Positions 10,546 to 22,005 of a DNA stretch of 64,000 bases are shown piece by piece; within the stretch, counting starts at the first letter, position 1, and every line of letters begins with the position of its first letter. A model generated the notes under the pieces. It did no database searches. It worked only from the letters and a program-made list of their open reading frames with translations, and was not told the origin of the DNA. The stretch is from Lunularia cruciata (Eukaryota > Streptophyta > Marchantiopsida > Lunulariales > Lunulariaceae), in NCBI GenBank assembly GCA_948567375.1, contig OX419755.1:82168218-82232217 (forward strand), in the 5' to 3' direction. The translations under genes and the position numbers were made by a program.

Positions 10546-11400
10546 CTCTTGCTATGTTCCCCACAAATACTCTTTTGACTTCTTCAATAGTTTGGTGAGC
10601 AATGTTGCCAAAGTTGAAAATTGTGCTATAAACCTCCTATAGTAGCCTACATGTCTTAGAAAAGCCTCAAGTTCCTTCAAGTTCCTTGGTGCTTCCAAAG
10701 CCTTGATCACTTTGACCTTTTTGACATCTATCTCAATACCTCTACTTAATACTTAGTGTCCAAGGAATATCTCTTCATTCATGGCAAAGTAACACTTCTT
10801 AAGGTGCAAGGATAGTTCAATGGATTGGCATCTATCCAACATTTTCCTCAAGAAGGAGAGATTTTCTCATTGCTTTCCATATATACAAAAATTGTCTATG
10901 AAGATTTTCATGAACTTGCATTGGTATTCCTTGAAGATGGCTATCATCATCATTTGAAAGGTTGTAGGTATGTTGCATAACCCAAATGGCATTTTGTTGT
11001 AAGCATAGGTAGCCCAATTGGTAGTGAAAGTAGTTTTGTCCTTATCTTCCTCTCAAATATCACTTAGTTATATCCTAAAAAGCCATCCAAGAAACTATAG
11101 AACTATGGCCTGCAACTTGGTCTAAGATTGTATCTATGAAGAGCAAAGGATGCGGATCCTCCTTTGTGGCTACATTTAGCTTCTTGAAATCTTGAAAAAC
11201 TCAGATCTTTCTTGTCTTCTTCTTAGGTACCACCATAATGGGAGACACCCATATGCTACTAAGGATAAGAAAGATTATGCTAGCTTGGAAATACTTATCT
11301 GTTTCATCCTTCACCACAAGCAAGTATTTGGGGTTGAGTTAGTATTGGCATTGTCTGATTTGCATTGCACCTTCCTCTAGATCAATGTAATATTCACCAA
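10546..11400 (-). pseudogene. I1 reverse transcriptase
   Basis: Reverse transcriptase copies element RNA into DNA. Reading the minus strand: MGVSPIMVVPKKKTRKI (about 11,210-11,260), then KKLNVATKEDPHPLLFID (about 11,110-11,190), then MPFGLCNIPTTFQ (about 10,965-11,000). The active-site region reads FIDNFCIYG (about 10,875-10,900) in place of YVDD, so the second aspartate is lost. Finally VGYYRRFIAQFS (about 10,600-10,660) marks the end of the thumb. It stops at the right edge of E1 in the LWG..QEHA segment that normally leads into RNase H, and the RNase H resumes at 2,931. Confidence 0.85.
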
Positions 11401-11779
11401 ACAGATGTTGTTGCCAAGCATTTGCTCAATCTTCCAAGCAAAGACATCTTGATACTCTCGGAAAAGTGCCACATATCCTTCATGTTCTTCCTATGACAAG
11501 TTCTTAGAGAGCTTCAAGGCCTTCCCTTCTACTACTAAAACCTCCTAAGAGTCATCCGGGTTGACACTTCCATCCACATGACTGACTTGACTCATTTCAA
11601 GTAATGACAAAATTTCCCCTCTTTGAGTGCAAATTGCACTCAAACTCTTTTTCAATCTCATAGCAGTCCAAGTAGTGCACTTCAAATTCCTCTTTTGATG
11701 TCATTTTGGTATGACTAAAGGCATTGTTTGTGTAGTCCTTTTTTGATGATAGGATTTCTCCCAAACTTCTTTTTAGCAT

Positions 11780-12190
11780 AATGCTATTGGCTTGGAGTGT
11801 AATTTTGCAAGATCTCAAAAATGCAAGGTATGTTGGTGCCAATCTATAATAACTCAAGCACTATACAACCATGGCCTTCCAATAAATAGTGAATAGCCTA
11901 TTTTGAGCAAAGAATGATGAAATCTAAGGGAAATGTCTCCCCTCTGATAGTGGTAGGACCTTTGATAACCTTCCTAAGAGTCTTCTTTGTGTTAGATCAA
12001 AAAATCTCAAGATGTGAGGAGTAGGTTTAAAGGAAATATATCCCAAATTGTAAGCAATATATTTTGTCACCACATTCACCTTGGATCCAAAATTGATAGG
12101 TATGGACTGGATCATACCTCCCTTGATTTCCACTTCTACTTTTGAGGAGCCTAAATCTTCAAGTTCTTTCCTATAAATGACCGGCACTTC
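11780..12190 (-). pseudogene. I1 protease region
   Basis: An aspartic protease that matures the Gag-Pol polyprotein. The frame at 12,187-11,924 contains VEVEIKGGMIQSIPINFGSK, where the usual active-site D-S/T-G is read as N-F-G. It is followed by LRFFDLTQRRLLGRLSKV and, after a shift, by SLFIGRPWLYSA (about 11,870-11,900), the flap-end block typical of Tat/Athila proteases. The active site is therefore lost. Confidence 0.8.
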
Positions 12191-13070
12191 AAGTAGTGTT
12201 CACTTTTGTACCTTTTTTTGAGTGCCAATGCTAGTTGATGCTTTTTGTCTTCCCACAACTACTTGAATGTGACATCTACTTTGGCTGAAGCTAAGTTTGA
12301 TATAATGTCATACTTAATAACACCTACCAATACACTTACTTTTCTTTTCTTCTTGCCAAGGACATCCTTCTTCTTGATCACACTGCAAACTATGGTACCT
12401 TTTGGATCCAATTTGTTAGCAATAATTGAGGGTTGAACACTCTCCCAATGTAGAAGCATTGTCACCAATGGCTGCTTGTGCTCTCCTAGTTCAGGTTTGG
12501 CCTTTTATTGCAAGACATGGATATCTTTGCACAAAAGATGTTGCACTTCTTGGCAAATGTTGGTTGTAAATTTGGGCAAAGTGCCATTGGGTATGGCACT
12601 TAGAGTGCTTTTCTCAAGAGCATCTACACTCTAAATGGAAGTACCATCATTTGGAGCAAGAGACACTTCACTTTGTGTATGCTATTTTTCCTTCCTCTGC
12701 TTGATCTTTTCCAACAATTTGAGTTCTTGCTTGGAGAATTTCTAATTCTTACTTGTTGGAACTTTCTCTAGTCAAGGAGAGTTTGATGACTCTAATGAAA
12801 AAATGGTACTTTTCTTCTTCTTCTTCTTCTTTGATCAAGTATGAACCTGGTTGACCTCCAAGTCAAGTGATCCTTCTTTGCTGAATAAGGCCAGGTCTTC
12901 CTCTTTAGGTTCTTCCAAGGTCATATAGTTAACTTTGGTGTCTCCTTTATGTAGAAGAGTGTAAGGTACATACATCACTAGCTGCCTTGGGACCGGAGGA
13001 TGAGGGCATGCTGACCTTGGATGCCTTGGAGCCCTAATAGCAAGTTATAGGGGGTTGGTCTTCTTGGTTT
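12190..13070 (-). pseudogene. I1 gag C-terminal tail and gag-protease linker
   Basis: This is a low-complexity, lysine-rich linker on the minus strand, with a poly-Lys run near 12,805-12,830 (plus-strand TTC repeats). A 69-codon frame at 12,468-12,259 reads IKKKDVLGKKKRKVSVLVGV. It continues the gag reading interrupted at 20,448 by G2 and leads into the protease. No discrete domain is recognised. Confidence 0.55.
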
Positions 13071-13765
13071 TGTGAGCCGGCCTATCTCTCACCCAAGATG
13101 AACCTCTGATGGCTATTATGGTAACGCATCATGGACTAAGAAGGCAAAGAACCCCAACTCCATTATACTCCTCTAAGGCTAATACTCCAAGATTCAAGAC
13201 ATTACTCACTAAAGAACTCAATGAGAGAAAGAGATAGGTGCAAATGAAAGGATGATGAGTACATCTTCACCACTTGTTCATATACTTGTGAAATAGTTAT
13301 GCACTATAGTTACTATTTATCATAGTAACTCAAGTTATTGGGCTAAAAGTCAAGTAAAGTAAAAAAAGTACAAAGGAATATCCATTCACATGGGTATATT
13401 CCACTAAGCATGTGATCTTATCTTGAACCAACCACTAAGTCAAAGATTCCTTCACATGGGCTATCCTTGGACTATAGAAGAATCCAAAACAAAAAGGCTT
13501 GCGGGCCCAAGAGTTCTCAACTCTTTTCTCAAAGCCAAACACCTAAGAATAATACCAATTCAACACACTAGAATCCAAAATAGTGATGCTCATCTTTTCC
13601 ACTTCCTCTAAAGTAAGGTCTCCTTTATCTTAACTATGACTAACTTTAGCTAATCATGACTAATGTAGAACCATCCTTTATCTCTATATAAATAATATCT
13701 CTCAAGTACTTGTAATACCAAGATAAATATCATTATACCACACACATGCACAAATGGGTATTACA
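13071..13765 (-). repeat. G2 3' LTR (695 bp)
   Basis: On the minus strand it starts TGTAATACCC and ends GCCGGCTCACA. It is alignable over its length with the LTRs at 19,780-20,447, 23,476-24,163, 37,386-38,497 and 47,671-48,371. A purine-containing tract ending AAGGGTAAA lies immediately upstream on the minus strand (13,766-13,776), the expected polypurine tract. The following bases are I1 gag tail. Confidence 0.9.
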
Positions 13766-14042
13766 TTTACCCTTGGACTAGGTTTTCACTTTGTACTCTA
13801 AGTGAAGGTCTCTCTACCTTCTATGATACATCTTCAACTTATGATGGTTAATCCTATTAAAGTGTCTTCCTCCCAACTCCTTGAGATCATAAGTGTAATT
13901 GCCCTACACCTTCTCCACTATGAAAGGTCCAAAGTACTTAGGCAAAAATTTCTTTTGCACTCTCTTGAATTGAATGGAATCAAATAACATTACCCAATCA
14001 CCTTCTTTGAAAGGCTCCACCTTCTTCTTGCCTTGCCTCTTT
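13766..14042 (-). other. G2 end of pol and polypurine tract
   Basis: The stretch continues the integrase C-terminal region on the minus strand. The frames are broken but include a lysine-rich segment and a block resembling the IN C-terminal domain near 13,900-14,030. It ends at the purine tract beside the 3' LTR. No separate gene is seen. Confidence 0.5.
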
Positions 14043-15140
14043 TCATAGCTCTCCTTTTGTTTCCACTTGAACCATAGCAATTTCTCTTGCCTCTTCCAAT
14101 TCCATGAGTTGATCCTTCCTTGACTTCTCTACATCAACTCCTTGTGCTTTCTTCAATCCCCTATGAATGATTTGGAAGGTAGGAAGATCAAAGTGAATAG
14201 GTGAGGTAGACTCAATATCATATACAAATTGAAATGGAGAATATCTGGTGGAAGTTTTCATTGTTGTCCTATACTCCCACAAAATTGCCCCCTCCATTTC
14301 TACATCTTTGGCCAACATCATGCACAAGGCCTAATTGGTTCTCTTTGCCAAGCCATTGGAATTTGGCTTATAGGATATTGTTACTCTATGTGTGATAGAG
14401 AAATGTTGTAGCATGGCTGTAGTAATGCTTCCTATAAACTCTCCTCCTCTATCAAAAACTAACTCCAAAGGGCACCCAAACCTAGTGATAATGCATTCAT
14501 AAATAAATCTCCCAACTTCATCTTCATTCTTGTCCCTTAATGGTCTAGCCTCAACCTTATTGGTAAGATTATCAGTAACTACAACAATGCACCTATTATT
14601 CATTGGGGTTCTATGGAGAGGACCTACAAAATCAATTCACTACATCTCAAAAGGTCCTAGCAATGGAATCGATCTAAGAGGTGAAGTGGAGGTAGAATTT
14701 CTAGCAAAAGCTTGACAAACATGACAAGTTTGGCAATACTCAAGATAATCCTTGAAAATCCCTCTCCAATGGTAACTTATATCTAGAATCTTGAAAGTAG
14801 TCACCTTTCCTACAAAGTGTCCTACACACACTAAACCTTCATGAAACTCCTTTATAAGTAAGATAGACTCTTCCTTACCCACTACTCTTTGAAGTAGACC
14901 ATCTGTTCCTTGGTGAAAAAGAATATCCTCCACCATGATATAAGGTCTAGATCTTGCTCCAAGGGCCTTCCTCCTCCTAGCATGCATCCCTTCTGGATAG
15001 TTACCTCTTGTAACAAAGTCCACAATCTCCTTGTACTCCATTGGAACCTCTTGAGTGACTAAGATTGTCATGAGCTCCTCATCAAGGAAAGAATCATCCA
15101 CTAGATCATCTCCATCATGATCATAGGCCCTAGATAACAA
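14043..15140 (-). pseudogene. G2 integrase
   Basis: The zinc-binding domain is at 14,730-14,860: FHEGLVCVGHFVGKVTTFK, then YCQTCHVCQ, giving H-x-H and the CxxC pair. The catalytic core follows at 14,603-14,331 with VVTDNLTNKVEARPL and GCPLELVFDRGGEFIG; the second Asp is intact. The 14,327-14,043 frame reads WEYRTTMKTSTRYSPFQFVY, the end of the core. Upstream, at 15,140-14,870, is the typical region with EYKEIVDFVTRGNYPEGM. Frames change at least twice. The G3 copy (39,459-40,200) is clearly related. Confidence 0.88.
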
Positions 15141-15169
15141 ATCAACATTTGCATGTTTCTTTCGTGGCC

Positions 15170-15666
15170 TATCCTCAATGATGTAGTCAAGACAAGAGTA
15201 TCATCCACCTTGCTAGCCTCCCTTCCACATTAGGCTTGTTGAAGATGTACTTCAAAGCCTTTTGATCCATGAAAATGGTGGCTTTCCCTCCAATCAAGTA
15301 GTGTCTAAACTTCTTGAGACAAAAGATCATTGCCAACCCTCCTCTCTCCGTGACACATTAGTTCTTTTCTATTGAAACCAAATGCCTACTAGCATAAGCT
15401 ATTGGATTATCATGCCCATCTTGGTCTAATTGACTAAGAGTGCATCCTATAGCTACATTGGAAGCATCAGTGTAGAGGATGAAAGGCTTACTCCAATTAG
15501 GTTTAGCAAGATTTGGAGCTACAATAAGGGATTGCTTGAGCTCCTCAAAAGCTTTGAGAGCCTCCTTATCTTCCAAAATCACCATGTAATGTACAATTTT
15601 CTTCATGTAGATGGTATGCATAAGCCTTCTTGGAAAATGAGAAGATGAACCTCCTATAGTACCCAA
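15170..15666 (-). pseudogene. G2 RNase H
   Basis: The frame reads KAFEELKQSLIVAPNL, then FILYTDASNVAIGCTLSQLD with the catalytic Asp, then NPIAYASRHL. Below 15,358 the reading changes frame and continues towards the integrase. Length and motif order fit the Ty3 RNase H. It overlaps the RT end by a frameshift at about 15,570-15,660. Confidence 0.85.
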
Positions 15667-16490
15667 CCATCCCCAAGAATTGACATAACTTTATCAAGCT
15701 TGAATGGAATGGAAGGTTTGAGATTTTCCTCACCTTCTCATGATCAACTGCTATTCTATCCTTGGAGATGATATGCGCCAAAAGTAGACCTTCTTCACAT
15801 CCAAAAATGCACTTCTCTAGGTGGAGTGATATATTTGCTTCATCCAAGCATTGCAAGACCTTGATTAAGTCCTCAAAGTGCTCCTCCTTGCTCCCATAAA
15901 CACAAAATTCATCAATGAAGTCTCTCACAAATTTCCCAATGAAAGGTTCAAACACCTTGTTCATGAACCATTGGAATGTGGCTGGAGCATTGCAAAGCCC
16001 AAAAGGCATGACTTTGAAAGTGTAAATTCTCCAAGGTGTGGTAAATGTGGTGAGTTGTTGATGCTCTGGTGCAATCTTGATTTGGTTTTATCCACTATAA
16101 CCATCTCCAAAACTGTACCTCTCATGACCTACAACTTCCTTGAAGATCTCATCAATGAATGGCAATGGGTAGTAATCCTTCTTGGTAACAATGTTGAGCT
16201 TCTTGTAATCCACACATACCTAAAGCTTGCCATTGTGTTTCTTCACAATCACGATTAGAGACACTCATTTTGAATTCTGCACCTCAAAGATAAATCCTAC
16301 CTCCTTGAGCTTATCAATCTCCTCCTTCACAACCAAAGCTATTGGTGGGCTAATGTGACATTTGCTTTTGGCGGCTGGTCTTGCATGTGACTCCATCTCT
16401 ATCTTGTGCTCCTCCAAGGTGACTTCCTTTAGATCCTTGTAATTGAAAGCAAACACATGGAATGAACTTGCAAAAAATCTCTTCAAATCT
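15566..16490 (-). pseudogene. G2 reverse transcriptase
   Basis: The frame at 16,009-15,566 reads MPFGLCNAPATFQ, then FIDEFCVYGSKEEHF, where the active site YVDD is FIDE, so the second catalytic Asp is replaced. It then reads LEKCIFGCEEGLLLAHIIS and FLGMVGYYRRFIFSF. The N-terminal part lies at 16,486-16,030 in other frames and includes VKEEIDKLKEVGFIFEVQNS. The series is typical of Tat/Athila RT (EKC.F...EGI.LGH.IS). Confidence 0.9.
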
Positions 16491-16869
16491 CACCTTCTCC
16501 TCCTTGATTAGATTTGGACCATATATGAGTGTAGATAACCTCCTATCTATCTCCTCAAGTGTCAATTGTGATTTATCTAGGTCCTTCAAAACCTCTTGCT
16601 TAGGTGAAAAATCCATAGCACACAAGGGATACACATCTAAATCAGATTCAGATTCATCCTCCTTTGTGGAAGTCTCCTCCTCCATGCTTGTGTCCGCACC
16701 TAAAGCTCCTTCTTATGAATCTGATTCCTAATAATCAAAAGATGGTGTATTGGTGGTGTTAGTGATTGGAATTGTGACTCTATGGTTTGATGGCCCAATC
16801 CTCAAGTACTCTTTGGGCCATCAATGAATTGTGTGTGTTTCTCTCAACCATGGCCTCCCAAGAAGCAAA
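16350..16869 (-). pseudogene. G2 acidic linker between protease and RT
   Basis: The frame at 16,685-16,350 reads EEETSTKEDESESDLDVYPL and LTLEEIDRRLSTLIYGPN, then breaks into the start of RT. The same acidic block is found in G1 (27,590-27,775) and G3 (41,541-41,245). It is a conserved family feature without a recognised domain. Confidence 0.7.
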
Positions 16870-17316
16870 TCATAGCTTGAATACTTCAAGACTTGGAAAG
16901 TCATGAGATTTTGAATGCCCATAACTGACTACCACGTTATCCATCCCTCCAATTGGTTGAACTTGTTGTTTGTTTGCAATGCTCACCATAAATGTTGAAG
17001 GTCTAGAGGGTATCATAGCTAACTTCTTCATCAACCTTTTTAATATAACATTCAGTGCTGATCCTCCAGCAACCAATGCATCCTTGATCTTGTGACCATT
17101 CACTCTCACATCAATCTTGGAGGCATATTCACAAGCCTCCCATGGTGTTGGTTTGGCATCCACCACACCTATTGATACTAGAGCTTCTACCTTCTTCCTC
17201 CTCTTGATCCTTGTAGAACTTAAACCACCTCTAAGCTCCTTTCTCAAAGTAGGGTTCAAAGTGATCAGTTGATCCACTATGATGTTAGCCTTGTGACTAC
17301 CAATATACCCCAACAT
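16870..17316 (-). pseudogene. G2 protease region
   Basis: The open frame of 148 codons contains LRKELRGGLSSTRIKRRKK, then WEACEYASKIDVRVNGHKI, then VAGGSALNV at the position of the active site; the aspartate expected there (VDGGSAVN in G1) is Ala. The remainder, VSIANKQQVQPIGGMDNVVV, then leaves the frame. The order gag, protease, RT is standard for a single polyprotein. Confidence 0.8.
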
Positions 17317-17328
17317 ATTGTAGTTCCA

Positions 17329-18565
17329 TTATTGCTTTGAAATCAAGAAATCCTCCATCCCCAACTTCTTCCTTGGAGTCTTTGTTGTTGATGGTGTTGA
17401 GGTGCAAGTGCTTCTAGTAGATATAGGAGTATCCTTACTAGGAGTAAATCCTTGAGAAGTATGAATATCCTTTGCAAAATGAGCTCTCTTCTTCTCTTGT
17501 GCCAAAAGATCCAAATGAAGACCTTTGGAGTTTGAGCACTCTCCCTTCTCATACTTGCTCTCAATCACAACTATAGATGTTATTCCCTTACCTTTGTTTA
17601 GATTAGGAGCCACTTGGGTTTCATTACCTCTCTCTTTGTCTCTACTGGCTCCCTCATAACCCCTTCCTCCATGGTAACTGGAATTTGGGCAATTCCTTTG
17701 GATATGACCTCTTCCTCCACAACCAAAACAATTTCTATCATTGAAATTGTTGGCTGGTTGGCCTCCTTTATATGGATAACTTCCGTAACTCCTAGATCCT
17801 CTCCCTACATTTTGATCCACCTCTCACTTCTCCCATAGTTGCACCATATTGATCTTGAGATCTGCAAGTTGTTCTGTGATGGTTTGAAGTGGATCTTTTA
17901 GTGAAGGTGCAAGAACTAGAGCAACCACTACTTGTGGTGCAACCCTTTCCACCAAAGTATTAGAAGTTCCTTCATACTTGTAGCCCTGGGGAGGATGCAT
18001 AACCTCCTTCACCACCAAATCACTCTCATCTCCTTCCAAATCTCCTCCATACGAATTGCAATCTTGATAAGTTCAACCTTGGAAGAAGGTTTCTCATATC
18101 TCACCTTACTACTAATATGTGGTCTCAACCTTCCCATAAAATTCTTGGTGAGCATGGCCCATATGCCAATCATAGTAGTCTTTACATCATCCTTCCTCAA
18201 CACTATATGAAATCTGGACTCTAACTTCTCTATTCTTTCCACATAAACTCTCACTTTCTCTTCATCTCCTTGCTTGAGAAAGGTAACCTCACTCATCAAT
18301 CTCTCATAACTCTCATCTGGAAGAAATATCTCAATGAGTGCTAAAGTCAAACTCTCCCAAGCTCTTCTTGCCCATCTCTCTTCTCTCTCTTTTGGTATTC
18401 TGACTCCTACCATGCAAGTCTTGCATCCTCAAAGAAATTTGGTGATAATGAGACCCACTCATTCTTCCTCCTCTCATTTTTTCCTATGCAAGCTCTCTTG
18501 AAGTTTCTCACAAAGACCTCCACATCTTCTCTATCCTTGCCAAAGAAAATTGAAAGTTTCCTCAT
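17329..18565 (-). pseudogene. G2 gag (capsid and zinc knuckle)
   Basis: Gag forms the particle and binds element RNA. A start ATG lies at 18,565 (MRKLSIFFGKD), equivalent to the G1 start at 25,722. The capsid block is at 18,413-18,009, with FLPDESYERLMSEVTFLKQG, YVERIEKLESRF and AMLTKNFMGRLRPHI. The zinc knuckle CFGCGGRGHIQRNC (CX2CX4HX4C) is at about 17,690-17,732, inside the frame 17,820-17,329. Stops and one or two shifts separate the capsid and knuckle portions. Confidence 0.9.
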
Positions 18566-18829
18566 CTTAACCCTTCATTATCTTTCTTTTCTCTCAATTT
18601 TTATTTTCTTTTCTCTCACTCTATAACTAATAGAGTATGTACATGACTAACATCATTTGAGAGTAATCCACCCTAGGGAACACAAAAGGTTCAGGTTTTT
18701 CTAAGATTTCTATAAAAACATCAAATCCTAGAGTGCATATTAATCAAACTCTCATGGATAGTTTATCCGTAAGTTGAAAGATTATCTCCGTCACTAATCT
18801 TGAGAACTAGTTGATGAAGGTGGTAATAT

Positions 18830-19779
18830 TTATGTATTTGTACAAGGAATCTCTCCAAGATCCTTCACCAAAGTCTCCAAAAGTTCTTTTACTCCACAAC
18901 ACTCATGTCTTTTTGGAAGTCCTTCCACTCCACAAACCTCATGCAACTCCTTGGTCTTAGATCTTCTCCCTCCCAATCTTCGTAAAGAAGGTCCAACATG
19001 CAAACCCAAGTCAAGTAAGCCTCTCCTTTCACTCAATCTCTTGCTCTCAAAGGTCAATAGACATGAACTTGCCTTATGTCCCTTCTCTCCACATAAAGAG
19101 CACTTACACTCACTCTTTCCTCCAAGTGGTGTAGGTCTTTGGGTCCTCTCAACACTCTCTTCAAATTCTATTCTAAACTCTCTTATCATCAAATCTACCC
19201 CTAAAATCACCTCAAACCCTTGGGGAACCTTGCATAGCCTCAATTTCCACTCTTGGTGACCATCTATGTTCCCAAGATGAGTCTAAACACTCAAACATGC
19301 TTTTTGTTGCTCTCACATCCCTCATATATGAGATCTCAACTCTGCAAAATTGACCCTTCCTCAAAATGTCACTCAAATCCCTCAACTGGTAGATCACAAT
19401 CCTCTGAAATTCCTCACACTTGATCACAACTTTAGGGCATCTCTCCAAAAAAAATTTAAGATCTTTTCATCAAGCCATTTGGCCTAGGCACCTTTCTATT
19501 CATCACACATATTTCAAATTTGGTTTGAAAACCACTCCCTCACTTTAAAAACTCATAATTCTCTATGCAAGAACAATCTCTCTCTAATTTCTATACCAAA
19601 AGGTAGGATAAAATACAATAAAATAAATTTTCTTGGAAAGTTTCAAAAAAATCCACTAAATATTGACAAAATGGCAAACTCTGTATAATTTTCCAAGTAG
19701 CATGCAATTGCGGGAGTAATTTACCCTATCAACTTTCAAAAATTCTAGCTCAATGCACACAATAGCTCTGACAATAATT
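18830..19779 (-). pseudogene. G2 ORF1 (extra zinc-knuckle ORF upstream of gag)
   Basis: It is separated from gag by about 260 non-coding bases. The frames at 19,448-19,212 (RCPKVVIKCEEFQRIVIYQL) and 19,243-18,830 overlap with a frame change. The second carries CSLCGEKGHKASSC (CX2CX4HX4C) and then VCGVEGLPKRHEC. The same arrangement is in G1 (24,190-25,494) and G3 (46,342-47,627), so it is a family trait. I do not recognise the protein; an RNA-binding accessory product like ORF1 of Ogre-type elements is a reasonable comparison. The N-terminal part is deleted in G2. Confidence 0.7.
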
Positions 19780-20447
19780 TGTCAATCTCTCATTTAGGAA
19801 CCTCTGATGGCTATAGTGGTATTACATCATGGACTAAGAAGGCAAAGAACCCCAACTCCATCATACTCTTCCAAGGCTAACACTCCAAGACTCAAGACAT
19901 TGCTCACTAAAGAATTCAATGAGAGAGAGATAGGTGCAAATGAAAGGATAATGAGTACTTCTTCGTCCCTTGTTTATATAGTTGTGAAATAGTTATGCAT
20001 TATAGTTACTATTTACCGTACTAGGCTAAAAGTCAAGTAAAGTCAAAAAATTATAAAGGAATATCTATACAGGTGGACATATTTCACTAAGCATATGATC
20101 TTATCTTGACCCAACCATGAAGTCAAGGATTCTTTCACATAGGCTATCCTTGGACTATAGAAGAATCCAAAACAAAAGGCTTGCGGGCTCAAGAGTTCTC
20201 AACTCTTTCCTCAAAGCCAAACACCTAAGAATAATACCAAGTCAACACACTAGAATCCAAAATAGTGATGCTCATCTTTTCCACTTCCTCTAAAGTAAGG
20301 TCCTATCTATCTTAGCTATAACTAACTTTAGCTAATCATGACTAATGTAGAATCATCCTTTATCTCTTTATAAATAATATCTCTCAAGTACTTGTAATAC
20401 CAAGCTAAATATCATAATATCACACACATACACAAATGTGTGTTACA
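19780..20447 (-). repeat. G2 5' LTR (668 bp)
   Basis: The minus strand starts TGTAACACAC at 20,447. The 3' end is altered: the usual GCCGGCTCACA end is shortened to AATGAGAGATTGACA. Immediately after it comes sequence that in G1 lies about 350 bases further inside, so the primer-binding site has been lost. A LTR transcription unit would have read leftward into ORF1 and gag. Confidence 0.88.
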
Positions 20448-21472
20448 ATTCTGGGCAATTGGATGCCCAATGACCATTGCCACCATAGTTTTAGCATACT
20501 CTAGGGGGTCTTTGGATTATTCTTGGGAGGTGGAATCCTTCTTGGTTGCTTGGTAGGAGCACCCTCTGGTGGTACATATCTATTAATGGTTGTTCTAATA
20601 ACAAGCAGGTTCACTATAAAAGTTACTTCTTGGATAGCAAAGACCTGTTTATCCTCCTCCACAAAGAACTCATTGTCTTTGCATGCAAGAGCACATACTA
20701 CCTAATTCACCGATGTGTTAGGTTGTAGCAAAAAATGCTCTATGTTGGTATGTTTAGACTTCCTACATGTCATGCACCACACATTTGGTCAAGCATACAA
20801 AGGAACCTTTTGTCATTCTCTTGCACCAACCATCTGCACGGTGAAGTCATCAAACTCATTGATGAGGTCTTTGAGTTTTGAACCTAGCCATGTAGGTATT
20901 TTTGAGTTGTATTGCACCTTGGGTCTTCAATTGCCTTGTTTCTCCTTGCGCCTCTCCTTTTCTTCCTCCTCTAAAAGAAGATTTTATGGATGAAGATGCA
21001 TTAGATCACATTGAGGAAAAATTGATAGGTTTCTTGGTTGACTTCTTCTTCAACTTCTTTGTACACACTTGGCGTAGATTACCTAAGGGGTTCATCCAAG
21101 CAGATTTGTATTGCTCTATTGAGTTTAGCACTCGATGTAGTGTCTCATGATCTTGTCCCTTGGCGAAGATCCCAAGTCAATGAGAAGTCTACTTAAGAAC
21201 CAAGCTATTGCTTGTGCATCCAAGTACTCTTGAGTAACTCCTCTTCTTGGCACTTGGTTCAAAAGGCTCTGGAATCTCTTTATGTAATCTTGCCATTTCT
21301 CATTCTTCCTTCTTTCTAGGTTGTTGAGAATAGTGAATACATTGGCTTTATAGTCTAATTCCTTGAAATGCTCCAAAAATTGACGCTTGAGTGCTGGCCA
21401 ATCATTGACATTGGTAGGATCTTGGCTCATATGTGTACCAATTCCTGACCTTCTTCCTCAAAAGAAGCCAAG

Positions 21473-21552
<80 letters not shown>

Positions 21553-21934
21553 AAATTTAGTCAGCTGCCATATCTTCTCTGTTGGCTGTATAGATGGCCT
21601 TAAACTCCTTCATGAAGGTGCTAGGATCCTCTTCTTCACCTTTAATTTTGATAGTTCTACCTTGTGAAGTAGGCATGGTTCACCATGGAGTTGTGACCAA
21701 AGATATTGTCAAAAGCAAACTTGCTAGCAAGTAACAAAATAAGTCCCAATTTGGTGCATAGGTGACAAATCCATCATTATCTTCTGGTAAGGCAAACATC
21801 AAGTTTGGACTGATGCAGTCTTTGCATTTGTTTTGGTCAATAGTAAGTCTGACTTCCAATGGAACTTCATGGTCTAGATCTCTATCAAAGAGAGTTTTGA
21901 GAGGCAAAAGTGATGGTATCCTCATATTACACAC
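20448..21934 (-). pseudogene. I1 gag (capsid and zinc knuckle), split by G2
   Basis: The capsid block is at 21,430-21,125: DWPALKRQFLEHFKELDYKA, then WQDYIKRFQSLLNQVPRRGV, the typical Retrotrans_gag pattern. Upstream the frame 21,934-21,680 is an N-terminal part (DNDGFVTYAPNWDLFCYLL). A (TA)n microsatellite at 21,475-21,550 interrupts the region. Near 20,455-20,500 the minus strand reads NYGGNGHWASNCPE, a zinc knuckle whose first cysteines are partly lost. The frame is cut there by G2 and resumes at 13,070. Confidence 0.82.
21475..21550. repeat. (TA)n microsatellite
   Basis: About 76 bases of uninterrupted AT alternation lie inside I1 gag. It is a late expansion within the dead element and breaks the gag frame. 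No function is implied. Confidence 0.95.
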
Positions 21935-22005
21935 TTTGAATGACTCTCCTTCTATTTACCATTGAATTGCACTCTCTGTGGTTTGTGAGAAAGAACCCTA
22001 CTTGG

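Larger units (their letters stand above)
13071..20447 (-). mobile_element. G2: near-full-length Ty3/gypsy element (Tat/Athila type) inserted in I1 gag
   Basis: Two LTRs of the same family in the same orientation bracket, in order on the minus strand, an ORF1 remnant, gag, protease, RT, RNase H and integrase. The total is about 7.4 kb. It lies in I1 gag just after the zinc knuckle. The flanks ATTCT (20,448-20,452) and GGTTT (13,066-13,070) do not give a convincing target duplication. The primer-binding site and about 350 bases of leader are missing next to the 5' LTR. Confidence 0.9.

Noticed and set aside
13066-20452. Target-site duplication for G2.
   Set aside because: GGTTT and ATTCT do not match; I could not support a duplication, although the I1 frame shows the insertion.
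21475-21550. Long (TA)n tract as a possible origin or matrix attachment site.
   Set aside because: It sits inside the gag of a dead element and a simple microsatellite expansion is sufficient.
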